From: Haloterrigena alkaliphila
Lineage (GTDB): Archaea; Halobacteriota; Halobacteria; Halobacteriales; Natrialbaceae
DNA length: 64,000 nucleotides
Assembly (NCBI RefSeq): GCF_017352155.2
Contig: NZ_CP071462.1
Location: 1,426,001 to 1,490,000, forward strand
Reading direction: 5' to 3'
The notes beneath the pieces were generated by a model. That model was given only the letters and a program-made list of their open reading frames with translations. It was not told the origin of the DNA and searched no databases. Both the position numbers and the translations under genes were made by a program. Below are positions 51,207 through 60,034 of the stretch, piece by piece. Each line of letters starts with the position of its first letter. The first letter of the stretch is position 1.

Positions 51207-53453
51207 ATGGGAGACGGTGACAGTAATCCGTTCGACCGCGACGAATCGGAATCGTCCCGCAGACGCGTCCTTCGATCGCTCGGTGTGGCGTCCGCCGCCG
51301 GACTCCTCGGTGCGGGGGCCGGTCCGAGCGGAATCGCGGCGGCCGACCCCGACGGCTGTCCCGGCGCGAACAACCTCGAGTCGCCCCGTCCCGGCCCGGA
51401 CGTGCTGTACGACGATCCCGTCACGGCGCCGCAGTTCGAGGTCGACGACCGCTGGGACGCGGAGCCGCTGCTCGTCAGCGGGTACGCCGCGTACGACGAC
51501 GGCGAGTTCCTCGCGCAGGGCTGGCCGTTCGACGACCGCGGCGCGCAGAACGAGCGCTCGTATCCGGACGACGACCGCTACGCCAACAACGCGGCCGATC
51601 TGCTCGAGATCCGCGCCCAGCCGACCGACGAGGGCGTCGCCTACCGGGTCGCGCTGAACGCGATGGTCGAGCCCGACGCGGCCGTCGTCGCGATCGGAAT
51701 CGATACCGGCGGCGACGGCCGAACCGACTGGGGCCACGGCCTCGGCGAGCTCGGCGCGCCGGTCGATCACGTGCTGGTCTGCTGGGGGACCGGCGCGACC
51801 CTCGACGGCGACCCGCTGCCCGACGACGCGTACGCGGTCGACGTCGAGCGCAACCGCCTCGAGGTCGAGGTGCCCCTCGAGCCCGGCCGGGAGACGTGGC
51901 GCCACTACGCCGTCTCGGGGGTCCACGACGGTGACGGCGGCTTCTCCCGGGAATCGGGGCCGTTCGGACCGGACGAGCCGCCGGTGTACGAGGTCGGCTT
52001 CCGAACCGTCCGCGACGAACCGCTCGAGGCCCGCGAGGCGGACCGCGACGTCCTCTCGGAGACGGGGGAGTACCACGTCCTGCTCACCGACGGTGAGGGG
52101 ATGTGGCGCTCGGCCGGGCAGGCCGAGGCGCTCTCCGAGCGGGACATCTCGGAGCTGGGAGCGGACGTCGACTTCGGCCGACTGGAGGACGGCGACGTCG
52201 GCCGGTCGGTTCCGCGGGCGGGCTACCACAACCGACTCTACGCCTCGCGGTACGACCTGGGGCCGGGGATCGACCTCGAGGATCCCCGCGAGATCTATCA
52301 GAGCCGGGTCCAGCCCTACTCGGTGTACGTCCCCGAGAGCTACGAGCCCGGCGAGCCGACCGCGCTCGTGGTCCTGTTGCACTCGCTGGGGGAGAACTAC
52401 AACCAGTACTCGGCCTCGCCGAACATGCTCGCCCAGCTCGGCGAGCAGCGCGACGCCATCGTGTTGATGCCTCACGGTCGCGGTCCGTCGGGCTGGTGGA
52501 AGAACGAGGCCGAACTCGACCTCTTCGAGGCCTGGGCGGACCTCCGCGCCCGGTACGATATCGATCCGGATCGAGTCACCGTCAGCGGCTACTCGATGGG
52601 CGGCCACGGCACCTACCGGATCGGATCGCTGTATCCCGACCTGTTCGCCCGCGGGTTCGCCGTCGTCGGGCCCGCGGACGAGTCGATCCTCGGCGGGCCC
52701 ACGGACGGGCTCTACGGCGAATACGCGACCTCATCCGAGAACCCCCAGAACATGATGCGCGTGACGGACAACCTCCGGCACGTGCCGCTGCTCATGTGGG
52801 CGGGGATGCTCGACGAACTCGTCCCCTACGCCGGCGTGCGAAACTACCGCGACGACCTCGTCGAACACGGCTACCGCCACCGGCTCGACTCGTTCCCGGA
52901 GGACGACCACTTCTCTTTCTTCGCGAAGGACGAATGGGGCCCGGGCCGGGACTACCTCGGGGCCGCCACCGTCGACCGCCGGCCCGCCCGCGTCACCTAT
53001 CGGGCCGTCCCCGAGTTCGGCAACGAGACCTACGACATCCGCCACGACGGCGCCTACTGGGTTCACGATATCACGGTCGCGGACGACGCCGAGGACGGCC
53101 TCGTCGACGCGCTCTCGCTGGTCGACGGCTACGGTGACCCCGTCGCCGAGGAGTTCACCGAGGAGTCGACCGAGCCGCGACCCAACACCCGCGAGGGGAT
53201 CCGCTGGCGCGATCCGCTCCAGCGCCGACCCGCCGAGAACGCGATCGAACTCGAGGCCGAGGCCGTTACCGCGGCCACGCTGTACGTCGACGACGCCGGC
53301 ATCGACACGACGGAGCCGCTCGAGGTCCGCGTCGAGACCACCCATGACCTGACGCTGACCCTCAAAAGCGGCGCCGGCGAACGGACGCTCGAGTTCGGCG
53401 CGGGTGACTCGAGTGAGACGGTCGTGCTCTGTGATCAGGGCCCGGACGCGTGA
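51207..53453 (+). CDS. Tat-exported alpha/beta hydrolase (esterase-like)
   Basis: A 748-residue secreted protein. The twin-arginine signal SRRRVLRSLGVASAAGLLGAG has no lipobox, so it should be released. Residues about 50-340 form a beta-rich domain resembling glucan-binding modules of secreted enzymes (DWGHGLGELGAPVDHVLVCW). Residues about 350-600 are a PHB-depolymerase/LpqC-like hydrolase with Ser in GYSMGGHG, LHSLGENYNQY for the oxyanion region, and probable Asp and His in GMLDELVPY and EDDHFSF. A beta domain closes the protein. The substrate could be an ester-bearing polysaccharide or polyester; this is inferred. Confidence 0.85.
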   Translation: MGDGDSNPFDRDESESSRRRVLRSLGVASAAGLLGAGAGPSGIAAADPDGCPGANNLESPRPGPDVLYDDPVTAPQFEVDDRWDAEPLLVSGYAAYDDGEFLAQGWPFDDRGAQNERSYPDDDRYANNAADLLEIRAQPTDEGVAYRVALNAMVEPDAAVVAIGIDTGGDGRTDWGHGLGELGAPVDHVLVCWGTGATLDGDPLPDDAYAVDVERNRLEVEVPLEPGRETWRHYAVSGVHDGDGGFSRESGPFGPDEPPVYEVGFRTVRDEPLEAREADRDVLSETGEYHVLLTDGEGMWRSAGQAEALSERDISELGADVDFGRLEDGDVGRSVPRAGYHNRLYASRYDLGPGIDLEDPREIYQSRVQPYSVYVPESYEPGEPTALVVLLHSLGENYNQYSASPNMLAQLGEQRDAIVLMPHGRGPSGWWKNEAELDLFEAWADLRARYDIDPDRVTVSGYSMGGHGTYRIGSLYPDLFARGFAVVGPADESILGGPTDGLYGEYATSSENPQNMMRVTDNLRHVPLLMWAGMLDELVPYAGVRNYRDDLVEHGYRHRLDSFPEDDHFSFFAKDEWGPGRDYLGAATVDRRPARVTYRAVPEFGNETYDIRHDGAYWVHDITVADDAEDGLVDALSLVDGYGDPVAEEFTEESTEPRPNTREGIRWRDPLQRRPAENAIELEAEAVTAATLYVDDAGIDTTEPLEVRVETTHDLTLTLKSGAGERTLEFGAGDSSETVVLCDQGPDA

Positions 53454-53799
53454 GCTGCCGTATCGCGGCGAGCGAACCGCGCCGGGAGTGACTCGAGCGG
53501 GAGAGCCGGGTGAGCCGGGTGATCCCGGAGGAGCGATCGAGCTGCCCCTCTCATATCGAACTAGCAACACTATATCTCTGATCGACGAATCGAATATATG
53601 ACAAAAGAGGAATAGGACGAACGGCGGATGCGTCGAGTGATAAACGTTCGGGTTTACTCGCCTGTGCATTTATCTGTCCCCGCCTCATCACAATATCCGA
53701 CAACAGTGATAGCGGAAGTAGCTTCGAGTCGGCGAAAATCTATGTATAATTACAGTTGGTGCATGACCCTGGCCGAGCAATATATGGCTGTGTGATTAC
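53454..53799. other. 346-base AT-rich gap before the BAT regulator
   Basis: The first 80 bases hold a 9-bp direct repeat (GAGCCGGGT twice near 53504). The rest is the most AT-rich stretch in the right half. TATGTATAATTA near 53741-53752 is a good candidate promoter for the regulator gene. No gene was recognised. Confidence 0.45.
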
Positions 53800-55983
53800 A
53801 TGACGGCGGACGACGAGCTCCGCATCCTCCTCGTGGAGGACAATTCGGGCGACGCCCGGCTCATCGAAGAGATGCTTCGAGAGACGTCCGTCCCGCTGTC
53901 CTCGATCGAACGCGGGAGCGACGGCGGCGCGGACGACGCGGGAACCGAGACGGTGGATCTCCACCGCGTCGACCGCCTCGAGACGGCGCTCGAGGAGTTG
54001 ACGGAGACGGCGGTAGACGTCGTCTTGCTCGATCTGGGGTTGCCGGATAGTTCCGGGCTGGAAACGCTCACGACCGTGCTCGAGCACTCGGCGACCGTGC
54101 CGATCGTGGTGCTGACGGGCCTCTCCGACGAGCGGGTCGGCGTCCGCGCCGTCCAGCAGGGCGCGCAGGCGTACCTCGTGAAGGACGAGATCTCCAGCGA
54201 ACTGCTGACCCGCTCGCTCCGACACGCGCTCGAGCGCCACCACCGCGAAACGCAGTTGACCGCGCTGTCGACGGTCTCGCGGGAACTGATGTCGATGACC
54301 TCATTCGACGATATCGCGGAGCGAGCCGTCGTCGCGGCGGCGGAGTCCCTCGACTTCCCCGTCGCGATGGTCTGTCGCTACGACACCGACCACGGCGAGT
54401 TGCGGCCGCTCGCCGCGACCGATCGGGCGGAATCGCTCCTGCTCGCCGAGGACTCAACCGGTGACGGAGACGAGGGCTCGCCCCGGCTGTCGTCGGCCTG
54501 TGCGGAGGTAGTCGGACGGGCCTTCGCTACAAATCGGGTCGTCGTCGACTCCGACGGGGAGACCGACCCTGCCTCCGGGGACGACGAGTTCCCGCTGGCC
54601 AGTCGCATCGTGTTTCCGCTCGCGACGCACGGCGTCTTCCTCCTCGGGTCGGCGACCTCCCCGTCGATTCCGTCTCCCGGCGTCGACTACGCGAAGATCC
54701 TGGCGACGAACACGCAGGCGGCGTTCGAGCGCCTCGAGCGCGAGCAGCGGCTGCAGGAGCGCGAGGCCGAACTCGAGTCCCAGACCGAGTCGCTCGAGCG
54801 GCTCAACGAGATCAACGCCATGATCCGCGACGTCGTCCAGGGCGTCGTCCACGCGACGACGCGATCCGAGATCGAGCAAGCCGTCTGCGATCGGCTGGTG
54901 GACGCCGACTCGTTCCGGTTCGCCTGGATCGGCGTCCACGACGCGCTCACGCGGACGCTCACGCCGCGGGCCCGCGCGGGCGTCGAGGACGGCTTTCTCG
55001 AGAGCGTCACGATCACGACCGACGAGAGTCAGACCGGCCGCGGGCCGGTCGGAACCGCCGTGCGCACGCGAGACCTTCAGGTGGTCGACGACGCGATGCG
55101 GGATCTCTCGCACCCGCCGTGGCGCGAGGAGACGAGGAAACGGGGCTATCGGTCGATCGCGAGCATTCCGCTCGTGTACGCGGAGACGCTGTACGGCGTG
55201 TTGACGATCTACGCCGATCGGCCGGGGATCTTCACCGATCGCGTCCAGGCCGTCCTGTCCGAACTCGGCGAGACGATCGCCCACGCGATCAACGCGGTCG
55301 AGAGCAAGAAGGCGCTGATCAGCGATCGGGTCGTCGAACTCAAATTCCAGGTGCGGGACGCGGACCTCGCGTTTCTGGAGTTGACCGACGCGCTCGAGTG
55401 CGAGTTCGCCTTCGAGAGCGTGGTCCCGCGAACCGACGACCGACTCCGGGTGTTCTTCTCGACGTGCGGGGCATCGGTCGACGACGTGGTCGCGTTCGCC
55501 GGAGGATCGCTCGCGATCGACGACCTCACGCTCGTCGCGGAGCGAGAAGACGACTGCGTCTTCGAGTGTACGCTCCGGGAGCCGAACGTCGTCTCGTTCT
55601 GTCTCGAACAGGGGGTGACGGTACAGACGCTGACGGCCGAAAACGGCGCGGGCCACCTGACGGTCGAACTCTCGAGCGACGCTGACGTCCGCGGGTTCGC
55701 GGAGCGGTTTCAGACGATGTATCCGGAGTCGTCGCTGGTGGCGAGTCGCGAGGACGAGCGATCGGTACAGACGCGACAGGCGTTCCAGACGACGCTCGAG
55801 GACCTGTTGACGGACCGACAGGGCGAAGTCCTCCGGACGGCCTTCTTCAGCGGCTACTTCGAATCGCCGCGCGCGAGCAGCGGCCGGGACGTGGCGGCGA
55901 CGCTGGATATCACGCAGCCGACGTTCAACCACCACCTTCGAGCGGCGCTGCGAAAACTGCTGACGCTGCTCTACGTCGAGTGA
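53800..55983 (+). CDS. receiver-GAF-BAT HTH-10 regulator
   Basis: A 727-residue signalling regulator of the bacterio-opsin-activator type. Residues about 5-135 are a CheY-like receiver: LLVEDNSGD, phosphoacceptor Asp in VVLLDLGLPDSSG, Thr in VLTGL and Lys in YLVKDE. A first GAF domain follows (about 165-305), a short coiled coil, a second GAF (about 345-500), a BAT-type domain and the C-terminal HTH-10 (TDRQGEVLRTAFFSGYFESP and ATLDITQPTFNHHLRAALRK). It should be activated by a histidine kinase and control genes directly. It heads a group of small signalling genes. Confidence 0.92.
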   Translation: MTADDELRILLVEDNSGDARLIEEMLRETSVPLSSIERGSDGGADDAGTETVDLHRVDRLETALEELTETAVDVVLLDLGLPDSSGLETLTTVLEHSATVPIVVLTGLSDERVGVRAVQQGAQAYLVKDEISSELLTRSLRHALERHHRETQLTALSTVSRELMSMTSFDDIAERAVVAAAESLDFPVAMVCRYDTDHGELRPLAATDRAESLLLAEDSTGDGDEGSPRLSSACAEVVGRAFATNRVVVDSDGETDPASGDDEFPLASRIVFPLATHGVFLLGSATSPSIPSPGVDYAKILATNTQAAFERLEREQRLQEREAELESQTESLERLNEINAMIRDVVQGVVHATTRSEIEQAVCDRLVDADSFRFAWIGVHDALTRTLTPRARAGVEDGFLESVTITTDESQTGRGPVGTAVRTRDLQVVDDAMRDLSHPPWREETRKRGYRSIASIPLVYAETLYGVLTIYADRPGIFTDRVQAVLSELGETIAHAINAVESKKALISDRVVELKFQVRDADLAFLELTDALECEFAFESVVPRTDDRLRVFFSTCGASVDDVVAFAGGSLAIDDLTLVAEREDDCVFECTLREPNVVSFCLEQGVTVQTLTAENGAGHLTVELSSDADVRGFAERFQTMYPESSLVASREDERSVQTRQAFQTTLEDLLTDRQGEVLRTAFFSGYFESPRASSGRDVAATLDITQPTFNHHLRAALRKLLTLLYVE

Positions 55984-56114
55984 GCCTCGCCCCCCGTTCG
56001 AACGCCCCCGCCGATCGCCGATATCTCAACTGATAGTGTTCGCTCGAGCGGCCCGCTTTCAGTTGAGCTAGTACGGCTTTCCCGAAAGGTCCCGTTCGTC
56101 ACAATAGATCACAG

Positions 56115-56426
56115 ATGAGCGCAACTGAGCCCACGACCCGACAGTTTTCGCGGAGCGACGAAGTATGTATCACGGTCGCGATGGCGGTCGCAGACGAGAC
56201 GGAAACGCCGGTCGACGAACTGCCGCCGCTCTACACGGCGATCGACCCCGACGCCCTCGATGCGATCGTCCAGCCACGAAGCGACGGTCGGACGGAGGCG
56301 GGACCGCGCGTGTCCTTTACGATCGCGGGATGTACCGTCGACGTCGGCGACGGAACCGTCGTCGTGACGGCGGACGCGGAGACGGCCGCCGACTCGGGCG
56401 CCTCGACGCGCGCCCACGCGAACTAA
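56115..56426 (+). CDS. HalOD1 output-domain protein
   Basis: A 103-residue protein consisting of the haloarchaeal HalOD1 domain (ITVAMAVADETETPVDELPP, LYTAIDPDALDAIV, FTIAGCTVDVGDGTVVV). This domain often ends haloarchaeal response regulators, but here it is alone. It starts 131 bases after the BAT regulator and is probably part of the same response. Confidence 0.85.
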   Translation: MSATEPTTRQFSRSDEVCITVAMAVADETETPVDELPPLYTAIDPDALDAIVQPRSDGRTEAGPRVSFTIAGCTVDVGDGTVVVTADAETAADSGASTRAHAN

Positions 56427-56466
56427 GTGGTGGTCCTGATGGTCCTCGTCAGCCGCGGCGGATTCG

Positions 56467-56670
56467 ATGGATGACGGCGACCCGTCGGCCCCCGCAGCGT
56501 CGGGCGCTCCCGACCGCTGTGCGACGTGCGGAACGACCCTCGATCCGGGACGCTGGCATCCGACCGTCGGGTGGACGGATTCGGACGGGACGTACCGTAT
56601 CGCTCGGTTCTGTAGCGAGGCGTGTCGCGACGAGTGGCGCCCATCCCGGGACGACGCCGATGGCTCGTAA
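56467..56670 (+). CDS. small zinc-finger protein, DUF7576-like
   Basis: A 67-residue protein with CATCG and, 26 residues on, CSEAC: a treble-clef-like four-Cys zinc site (also WHPTVGW between). It looks like the haloarchaeal DUF7576 group, named from memory of the pattern. It lies 40 bases after the HalOD1 gene on the same strand. It may bind nucleic acid or protein. Confidence 0.78.
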   Translation: MDDGDPSAPAASGAPDRCATCGTTLDPGRWHPTVGWTDSDGTYRIARFCSEACRDEWRPSRDDADGS

Positions 56671-56708
56671 CCGACACCGATGGCTGCAGCTGGCGCTCCT
56701 CTTCTCCG

Positions 56709-56852
56709 ATGACCGATACTGAAACTGCGGACGATCGAATTCGCGAAACGTTCCGGGAATTCCCGTCCGACGAAGACGGCGGCGTCATCGCCGATCCGCG
56801 GAACGACCGCGCGTGGATCGCGTCGACGCTCACCTGCACCGTCGAGCAGTAG
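56709..56852 (+). CDS. 47-residue haloarchaeal protein, DUF7331-like
   Basis: A very small protein, MTDTETADDRIRETFREFPS and then a C-terminal GGVIADPRNDRAWIAST. The DRAWI-ST ending resembles a haloarchaeal family of tiny proteins (DUF7331 type). The ATG at 56709 lies 38 bases after the zinc-finger stop. The function is unknown. Confidence 0.6.
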   Translation: MTDTETADDRIRETFREFPSDEDGGVIADPRNDRAWIASTLTCTVEQ

Positions 56853-56912
56853 CCCCTCCAGTCGTTCGGCGCTGCGGTCCGACCCGACGGCATCCGTGTC
56901 CTGCCGACTCCC

Positions 56913-58022
56913 TTACGCCGTCGACCGCCGCTCGAGGACCAGCACGTACCGCGTCAGCGAGCGGTGGACGCGGCGTTCGAAGGTGGCCTCGAGGTCCCAT
57001 CCCGCGGCCCGCGCCTCGCTAGCCCACGAGCGGTCGGCGATCATCACGGCCCGCGGGGCGACTCGCCGCGCCTCCGCGAGTGCGCCGGACACCAGATCCT
57101 CGAGGCGGTGGGTCTCGATCTTCGACTGGCGTCCGTACGGCGCGTCGAAGACGACGCCGTCGACGGCGTCGTCGGCCAGCGGCAGTCGCGTCGCGTCGCC
57201 GCGGGCGACGTGCCAGTCCCCGCGCGCGACGCCCGTCGGCGAGGGGTCGTCGGGCTCGAGGAAGTGTTCGAGGTTCTCCCGCGCGCCCCGAACCATCTTT
57301 TCCTGCGCGTCGGTCCCGATCACGTCCGCGCCCACCAGTCCCGCTTCCACGAGGCCGCCGCCGGTCCCACACATGGGATCCAGAATCGCCGCGCCGGGGC
57401 GGGCGCCCGCGACGTTCGCGACGGCGCGGGCCAGCAGCGGGTCCATGCTTCCGGGCTGGAAGAATGGCTTGTCCGTCGGCGCGCGGTCGCCGAAGTCGCG
57501 GACGCTCTCGGCCGCGAGCCAGCCGAGCGCGCAGACCGAGACGCGTTCCCCGGGCGACGCGTCGCCGTCCGGGTGCGCGAACAGGTCGCCGGTTTCCTCG
57601 TCGGCCTCGAGGGTCCCGCCGCCCTCCAGTTGCCCCTCGGAGAACGTCGCGCGCAGCACGTGGTCCGGCTCCTCGAGGTCGACCGAGAATCCCCGATTCA
57701 CCAGAATCGTGCCGAGTTCGCGCTCCGCACGCGCCGTACTGACGTCCGTCGAGCCGTGGACGTCCGTCGCGCGTACGGCGACGCTCCCCTCGCGGTCGAT
57801 CGGTGCGGTCTCGAGCAGCGCGACTGCGCTCTCGAGGCTGGCGTCGGTCCGTCCGAGCAGGTCGCTCGCGCGGTGGGTGTACGCCAGCCCGCGGACGCGT
57901 TCGGGGACGACGGCGTCGGCGACGGCGAGCCCGGGAGCGATCCGCTGAACGCCGGCCGCGGCGCTTGCCGCCTCGCGGGCCGCGAACGCGTCGTCCTCGC
58001 CGCCGAGCTCGAGTAGGTACAC
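56913..58022 (-). CDS. tRNA (guanine-10-N2) methyltransferase
   Basis: An archaeal Trm-G10-type enzyme that methylates G10 of tRNA. The N-terminal half (about 1-160) contains a THUMP RNA-binding domain. The Rossmann half has motif I ILDPMCGTGGGLVEA, the acidic VIGTDAQEKM and the catalytic DAPYGR in place of the more usual DPPYG. The 369-residue length is standard. It converges with the DUF7331-like gene. Confidence 0.9.
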   Translation of the reverse strand: MYLLELGGEDDAFAAREAASAAAGVQRIAPGLAVADAVVPERVRGLAYTHRASDLLGRTDASLESAVALLETAPIDREGSVAVRATDVHGSTDVSTARAERELGTILVNRGFSVDLEEPDHVLRATFSEGQLEGGGTLEADEETGDLFAHPDGDASPGERVSVCALGWLAAESVRDFGDRAPTDKPFFQPGSMDPLLARAVANVAGARPGAAILDPMCGTGGGLVEAGLVGADVIGTDAQEKMVRGARENLEHFLEPDDPSPTGVARGDWHVARGDATRLPLADDAVDGVVFDAPYGRQSKIETHRLEDLVSGALAEARRVAPRAVMIADRSWASEARAAGWDLEATFERRVHRSLTRYVLVLERRSTA

Positions 58023-58082
58023 GCGTAGTCGTCACCGTGGAGCGAGTATCAGGGTACCGTTTTTCGACACGACGGCTCACAG

Positions 58083-58535
58083 CTAAACATCGATGTCGAC
58101 GTCTCGAGGGACGAGCGTGAATCCGAGCGTCTGAAAGTCGGTATCGAAGGCGAAGACGTGATCGGTAGCGCGCTCGTCCGCCAGCACCGCCGTGAGGTGA
58201 TCGACCAACGTGATTTCCCGATCATCGTACCGTTCGAATTGCCGGCATGCAACTTCGAACTCGTCTTCGGTCGGTCTAACGATCGAAAACGCCGACGAGT
58301 TCCGAATTCGACGGAGACCGCGAACAGCGGTCTCGTGGTCCCGCTTGCGTGCGAGCAACGTCGAGAGTTCGGCGAGGACGTGTGTCGTCGTGTAGAGCGG
58401 TCGATACTGCACCCCTTCCGACGCTATCGCGTCGAAGACGGCGGCCGCTCGATCGTGACGAGACGCACTTTCGTCGTAGTAGGCGTAGAACGCGCCGGTG
58501 TCGACGAACAGCGGAGTCGCTCCGAGTTCGGACAC
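58083..58535 (-). CDS. PIN-domain protein (VapC-like)
   Basis: A 150-residue PIN-domain nuclease. The acidic residues of the active site are present: Asp in LFVDTGAFYAYYD, Glu in VLAELSTLL, Asp in ITLVDHLTAVLADE and Asp in FAFDTDFQTLGF. In toxin-antitoxin systems such proteins cut RNA. It starts three bases after the winged-helix gene stop. The pairing is with a DNA-binding protein rather than a classical VapB, so toxicity is plausible but unproven. Confidence 0.88.
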   Translation of the reverse strand: MSELGATPLFVDTGAFYAYYDESASRHDRAAAVFDAIASEGVQYRPLYTTTHVLAELSTLLARKRDHETAVRGLRRIRNSSAFSIVRPTEDEFEVACRQFERYDDREITLVDHLTAVLADERATDHVFAFDTDFQTLGFTLVPRDVDIDV

Positions 58536-58538
58536 GTC

Positions 58539-58883
58539 TCAGCCCTCAACGTCTCCGTAAACGATGTCGTCGATTTCGTCCTCGTCGGCCGGGTCGTCCG
58601 ACGCGAAGATCGGCTCACCGGAGAAAAATGGGTCGTCCTCCGGAATCGCGTCCTCCCGTTCCGGAGCCGAGAGCCACCAGATGGTATTCCGACCGCCGAT
58701 TTGCTTGCTCTCGACGAACTCCTGCTCCTCGAGTGCACGGAGCCGATTTAGCGTCGATCGACGTTCGATCGGTAGTCGGTCGGCGACCTCTGCTGTCGAG
58801 AGGACAGGATCGTCTGACTCTCGGAGGACTGAGAGGATGTCTTCGTCGGGAACACGGGTATTGCGGCCGCTCGATGAACCCAT
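58539..58883 (-). CDS. winged-helix DNA-binding protein (antitoxin-like)
   Basis: A 114-residue protein with a winged-helix N-terminal half (ILSVLRESDDPVLSTAEVAD, then IERRSTLNRLRALEEQEFV, and the wing SKQIGGRNTIWWL) and a highly acidic C-terminal tail (DDPADEDEIDDIVYGD). It precedes the PIN gene in an operon, the order of antitoxin then toxin. The acidic tail may cover the PIN active site. It probably represses its own promoter. Confidence 0.85.
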   Translation of the reverse strand: MGSSSGRNTRVPDEDILSVLRESDDPVLSTAEVADRLPIERRSTLNRLRALEEQEFVESKQIGGRNTIWWLSAPEREDAIPEDDPFFSGEPIFASDDPADEDEIDDIVYGDVEG

Positions 58884-58920
58884 AATCGCTCTTTGAAGTG
58901 AACGGTTAAGTATCTATTCC

Positions 58921-59000
58921 CTCCAAGGAAACAACCGCCTTCCAAGGAACTAATCTGCGACATTTGGCGCCTGCCGAACGTCGCAGGTGCTCTCAAGGAA
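58921..59000 (-). promoter_or_regulatory. TTCCAAGGAA-type repeats upstream of PIN operon
   Basis: CTCCAAGGAA (58921-58930), TTCCAAGGAA (58940-58949) and TCTCAAGGAA (58991-59000) share CAAGGAA. The first two are 19 bases apart, nearly two helical turns. They lie 38 to 118 bases upstream of the winged-helix start. A promoter-like ATACTTAACC lies between them and the gene. They are candidate operator sites for that protein. Confidence 0.4.
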
Positions 59001-59103
59001 ATCGATTGAATGGGTCTCTGAGGGGCTCTCGCGTGTGAAACTGGCACATTCCGTCGTACGACGGCCGCCGAATATACCGGATATATCAGGTGGCGGTACT
59101 AAC

Positions 59104-59112
59104 CTTTATAAA
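59104..59112 (+). promoter_or_regulatory. TATA box of the TBP gene
   Basis: CTTTATAAA is a near-ideal archaeal TATA box 28-36 bases before the TBP ATG, so the transcript starts within a few bases of the gene. TBP itself should bind here, which allows autoregulation. Confidence 0.6.
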
Positions 59113-59139
59113 CCTTAAATACGTCTTTTTAAGCGACTT

Positions 59140-59700
59140 ATGACGGATCCCAAGGACACCATCAACATCGAAAACGTGGTGGCGTCGACCGGTATCGGGC
59201 AGGAACTCGACCTTCAGAGCGTCGCGATGGACCTCGAGGGCGCCGACTACGATCCCGAGCAGTTCCCGGGCCTCGTCTACCGCACCCAGAACCCCAAGTC
59301 CGCCGCGCTGATCTTCCGCTCGGGCAAGATCGTCTGTACCGGTGCCAAGAGCACCGACGACGTCCACGAGAGCCTCCGCATCGTCTTCGACAAGCTCCGC
59401 GAACTGCAGATTCAGGTCAACGAGGACCCCGAGATCGTCGTCCAGAACATCGTCACCAGCGCCGACCTGGGCCGGAACCTCAACCTGAACGCCATCGCGA
59501 TCGGGCTCGGGCTGGAGAACATCGAGTACGAACCCGAGCAGTTCCCCGGTCTCGTCTACCGCCTCGACGAACCCGAGGTCGTCGCGCTCCTGTTCGGCTC
59601 CGGCAAACTCGTCATCACCGGCGGCAAGAAGCCCGAGGACGCCGAACACGCCGTCGACAAGATCGTCTCCCGACTCGAGGACCTCGGCCTGCTCGAGTAG
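59140..59700 (+). CDS. tbp: TATA-box binding protein
   Basis: TBP nucleates archaeal transcription initiation with TFB. The 186-residue protein is the usual two-fold repeat: repeat 1 (about 1-90) contains YDPEQFPGLVYRTQNPKSAALIF, of which the middle PEQFPGLVYR recurs in repeat 2 (about 91-180). The DNA-contacting SGKIVCTGAKS and SGKLVITGGKK are both present, and the acidic tail is short. Haloarchaea often have several TBP genes; this one keeps all canonical positions. Confidence 0.97.
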   Translation: MTDPKDTINIENVVASTGIGQELDLQSVAMDLEGADYDPEQFPGLVYRTQNPKSAALIFRSGKIVCTGAKSTDDVHESLRIVFDKLRELQIQVNEDPEIVVQNIVTSADLGRNLNLNAIAIGLGLENIEYEPEQFPGLVYRLDEPEVVALLFGSGKLVITGGKKPEDAEHAVDKIVSRLEDLGLLE

Positions 59701-59948
59701 CGCCACCCGTTTTCGGTCGCTCGCGGACCGTCGACTGCGTCGAGTGATCTCCCTCGACGGCGACTCGAGCGACACCGCGTTCGCGACGCGTCGAGCGACG
59801 CCGCCACGACGTTCGGGCCGGACCGAACCGGTTACGCTCGTGACGTTATCGACCGATTTCGGTCGGCATTCCGACCGTTTACGCGACCGGCGCCGACGGC
59901 GCGGTTCGATCCGTTCAGCCTCGCTTACGCCCGCTTTTGTCGCGTTTC

Positions 59949-59974
59949 GATCGTTCAACGCCCGTTGAACGATC
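59949..59974. promoter_or_regulatory. perfect 12-bp inverted repeat
   Basis: GATCGTTCAACG (59949-59960) and CGTTGAACGATC (59963-59974) are separated by CC. It lies about 50 bases upstream of the TATA-like box of the 60035 gene, a position suited to an operator or enhancer. It could also end TBP transcripts. Confidence 0.45.
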
Positions 59975-60020
59975 CATAGTGGGCTAAATCCGGCCCGAGC
60001 GATCGGAACGACTGACCCCG

Positions 60021-60027
60021 TTTATCC
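60021..60027 (+). promoter_or_regulatory. TATA-like box before 60035 gene
   Basis: TTTATCC is only eight bases from the first ATG (60035) but about 29 bases from the second in-frame ATG (60056). This spacing suggests that a leaderless transcript begins at the second one. Confidence 0.45.
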
Positions 60028-60034
60028 ACTCCCG

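Larger units (their letters stand above)
59701..60034. other. 334-base gap after TBP
   Basis: GC-rich sequence with several short inverted repeats (for example TTTCGGTCGGCATTCCGACC region near 59855) and the long perfect inverted repeat listed at 59949. No gene was recognised. Confidence 0.45.

Noticed and set aside
53504-53530. 9-bp direct repeat GAGCCGGGT after the esterase
   Set aside because: Only two copies in GC-rich DNA; this can arise by chance and was not reported as a repeat element.
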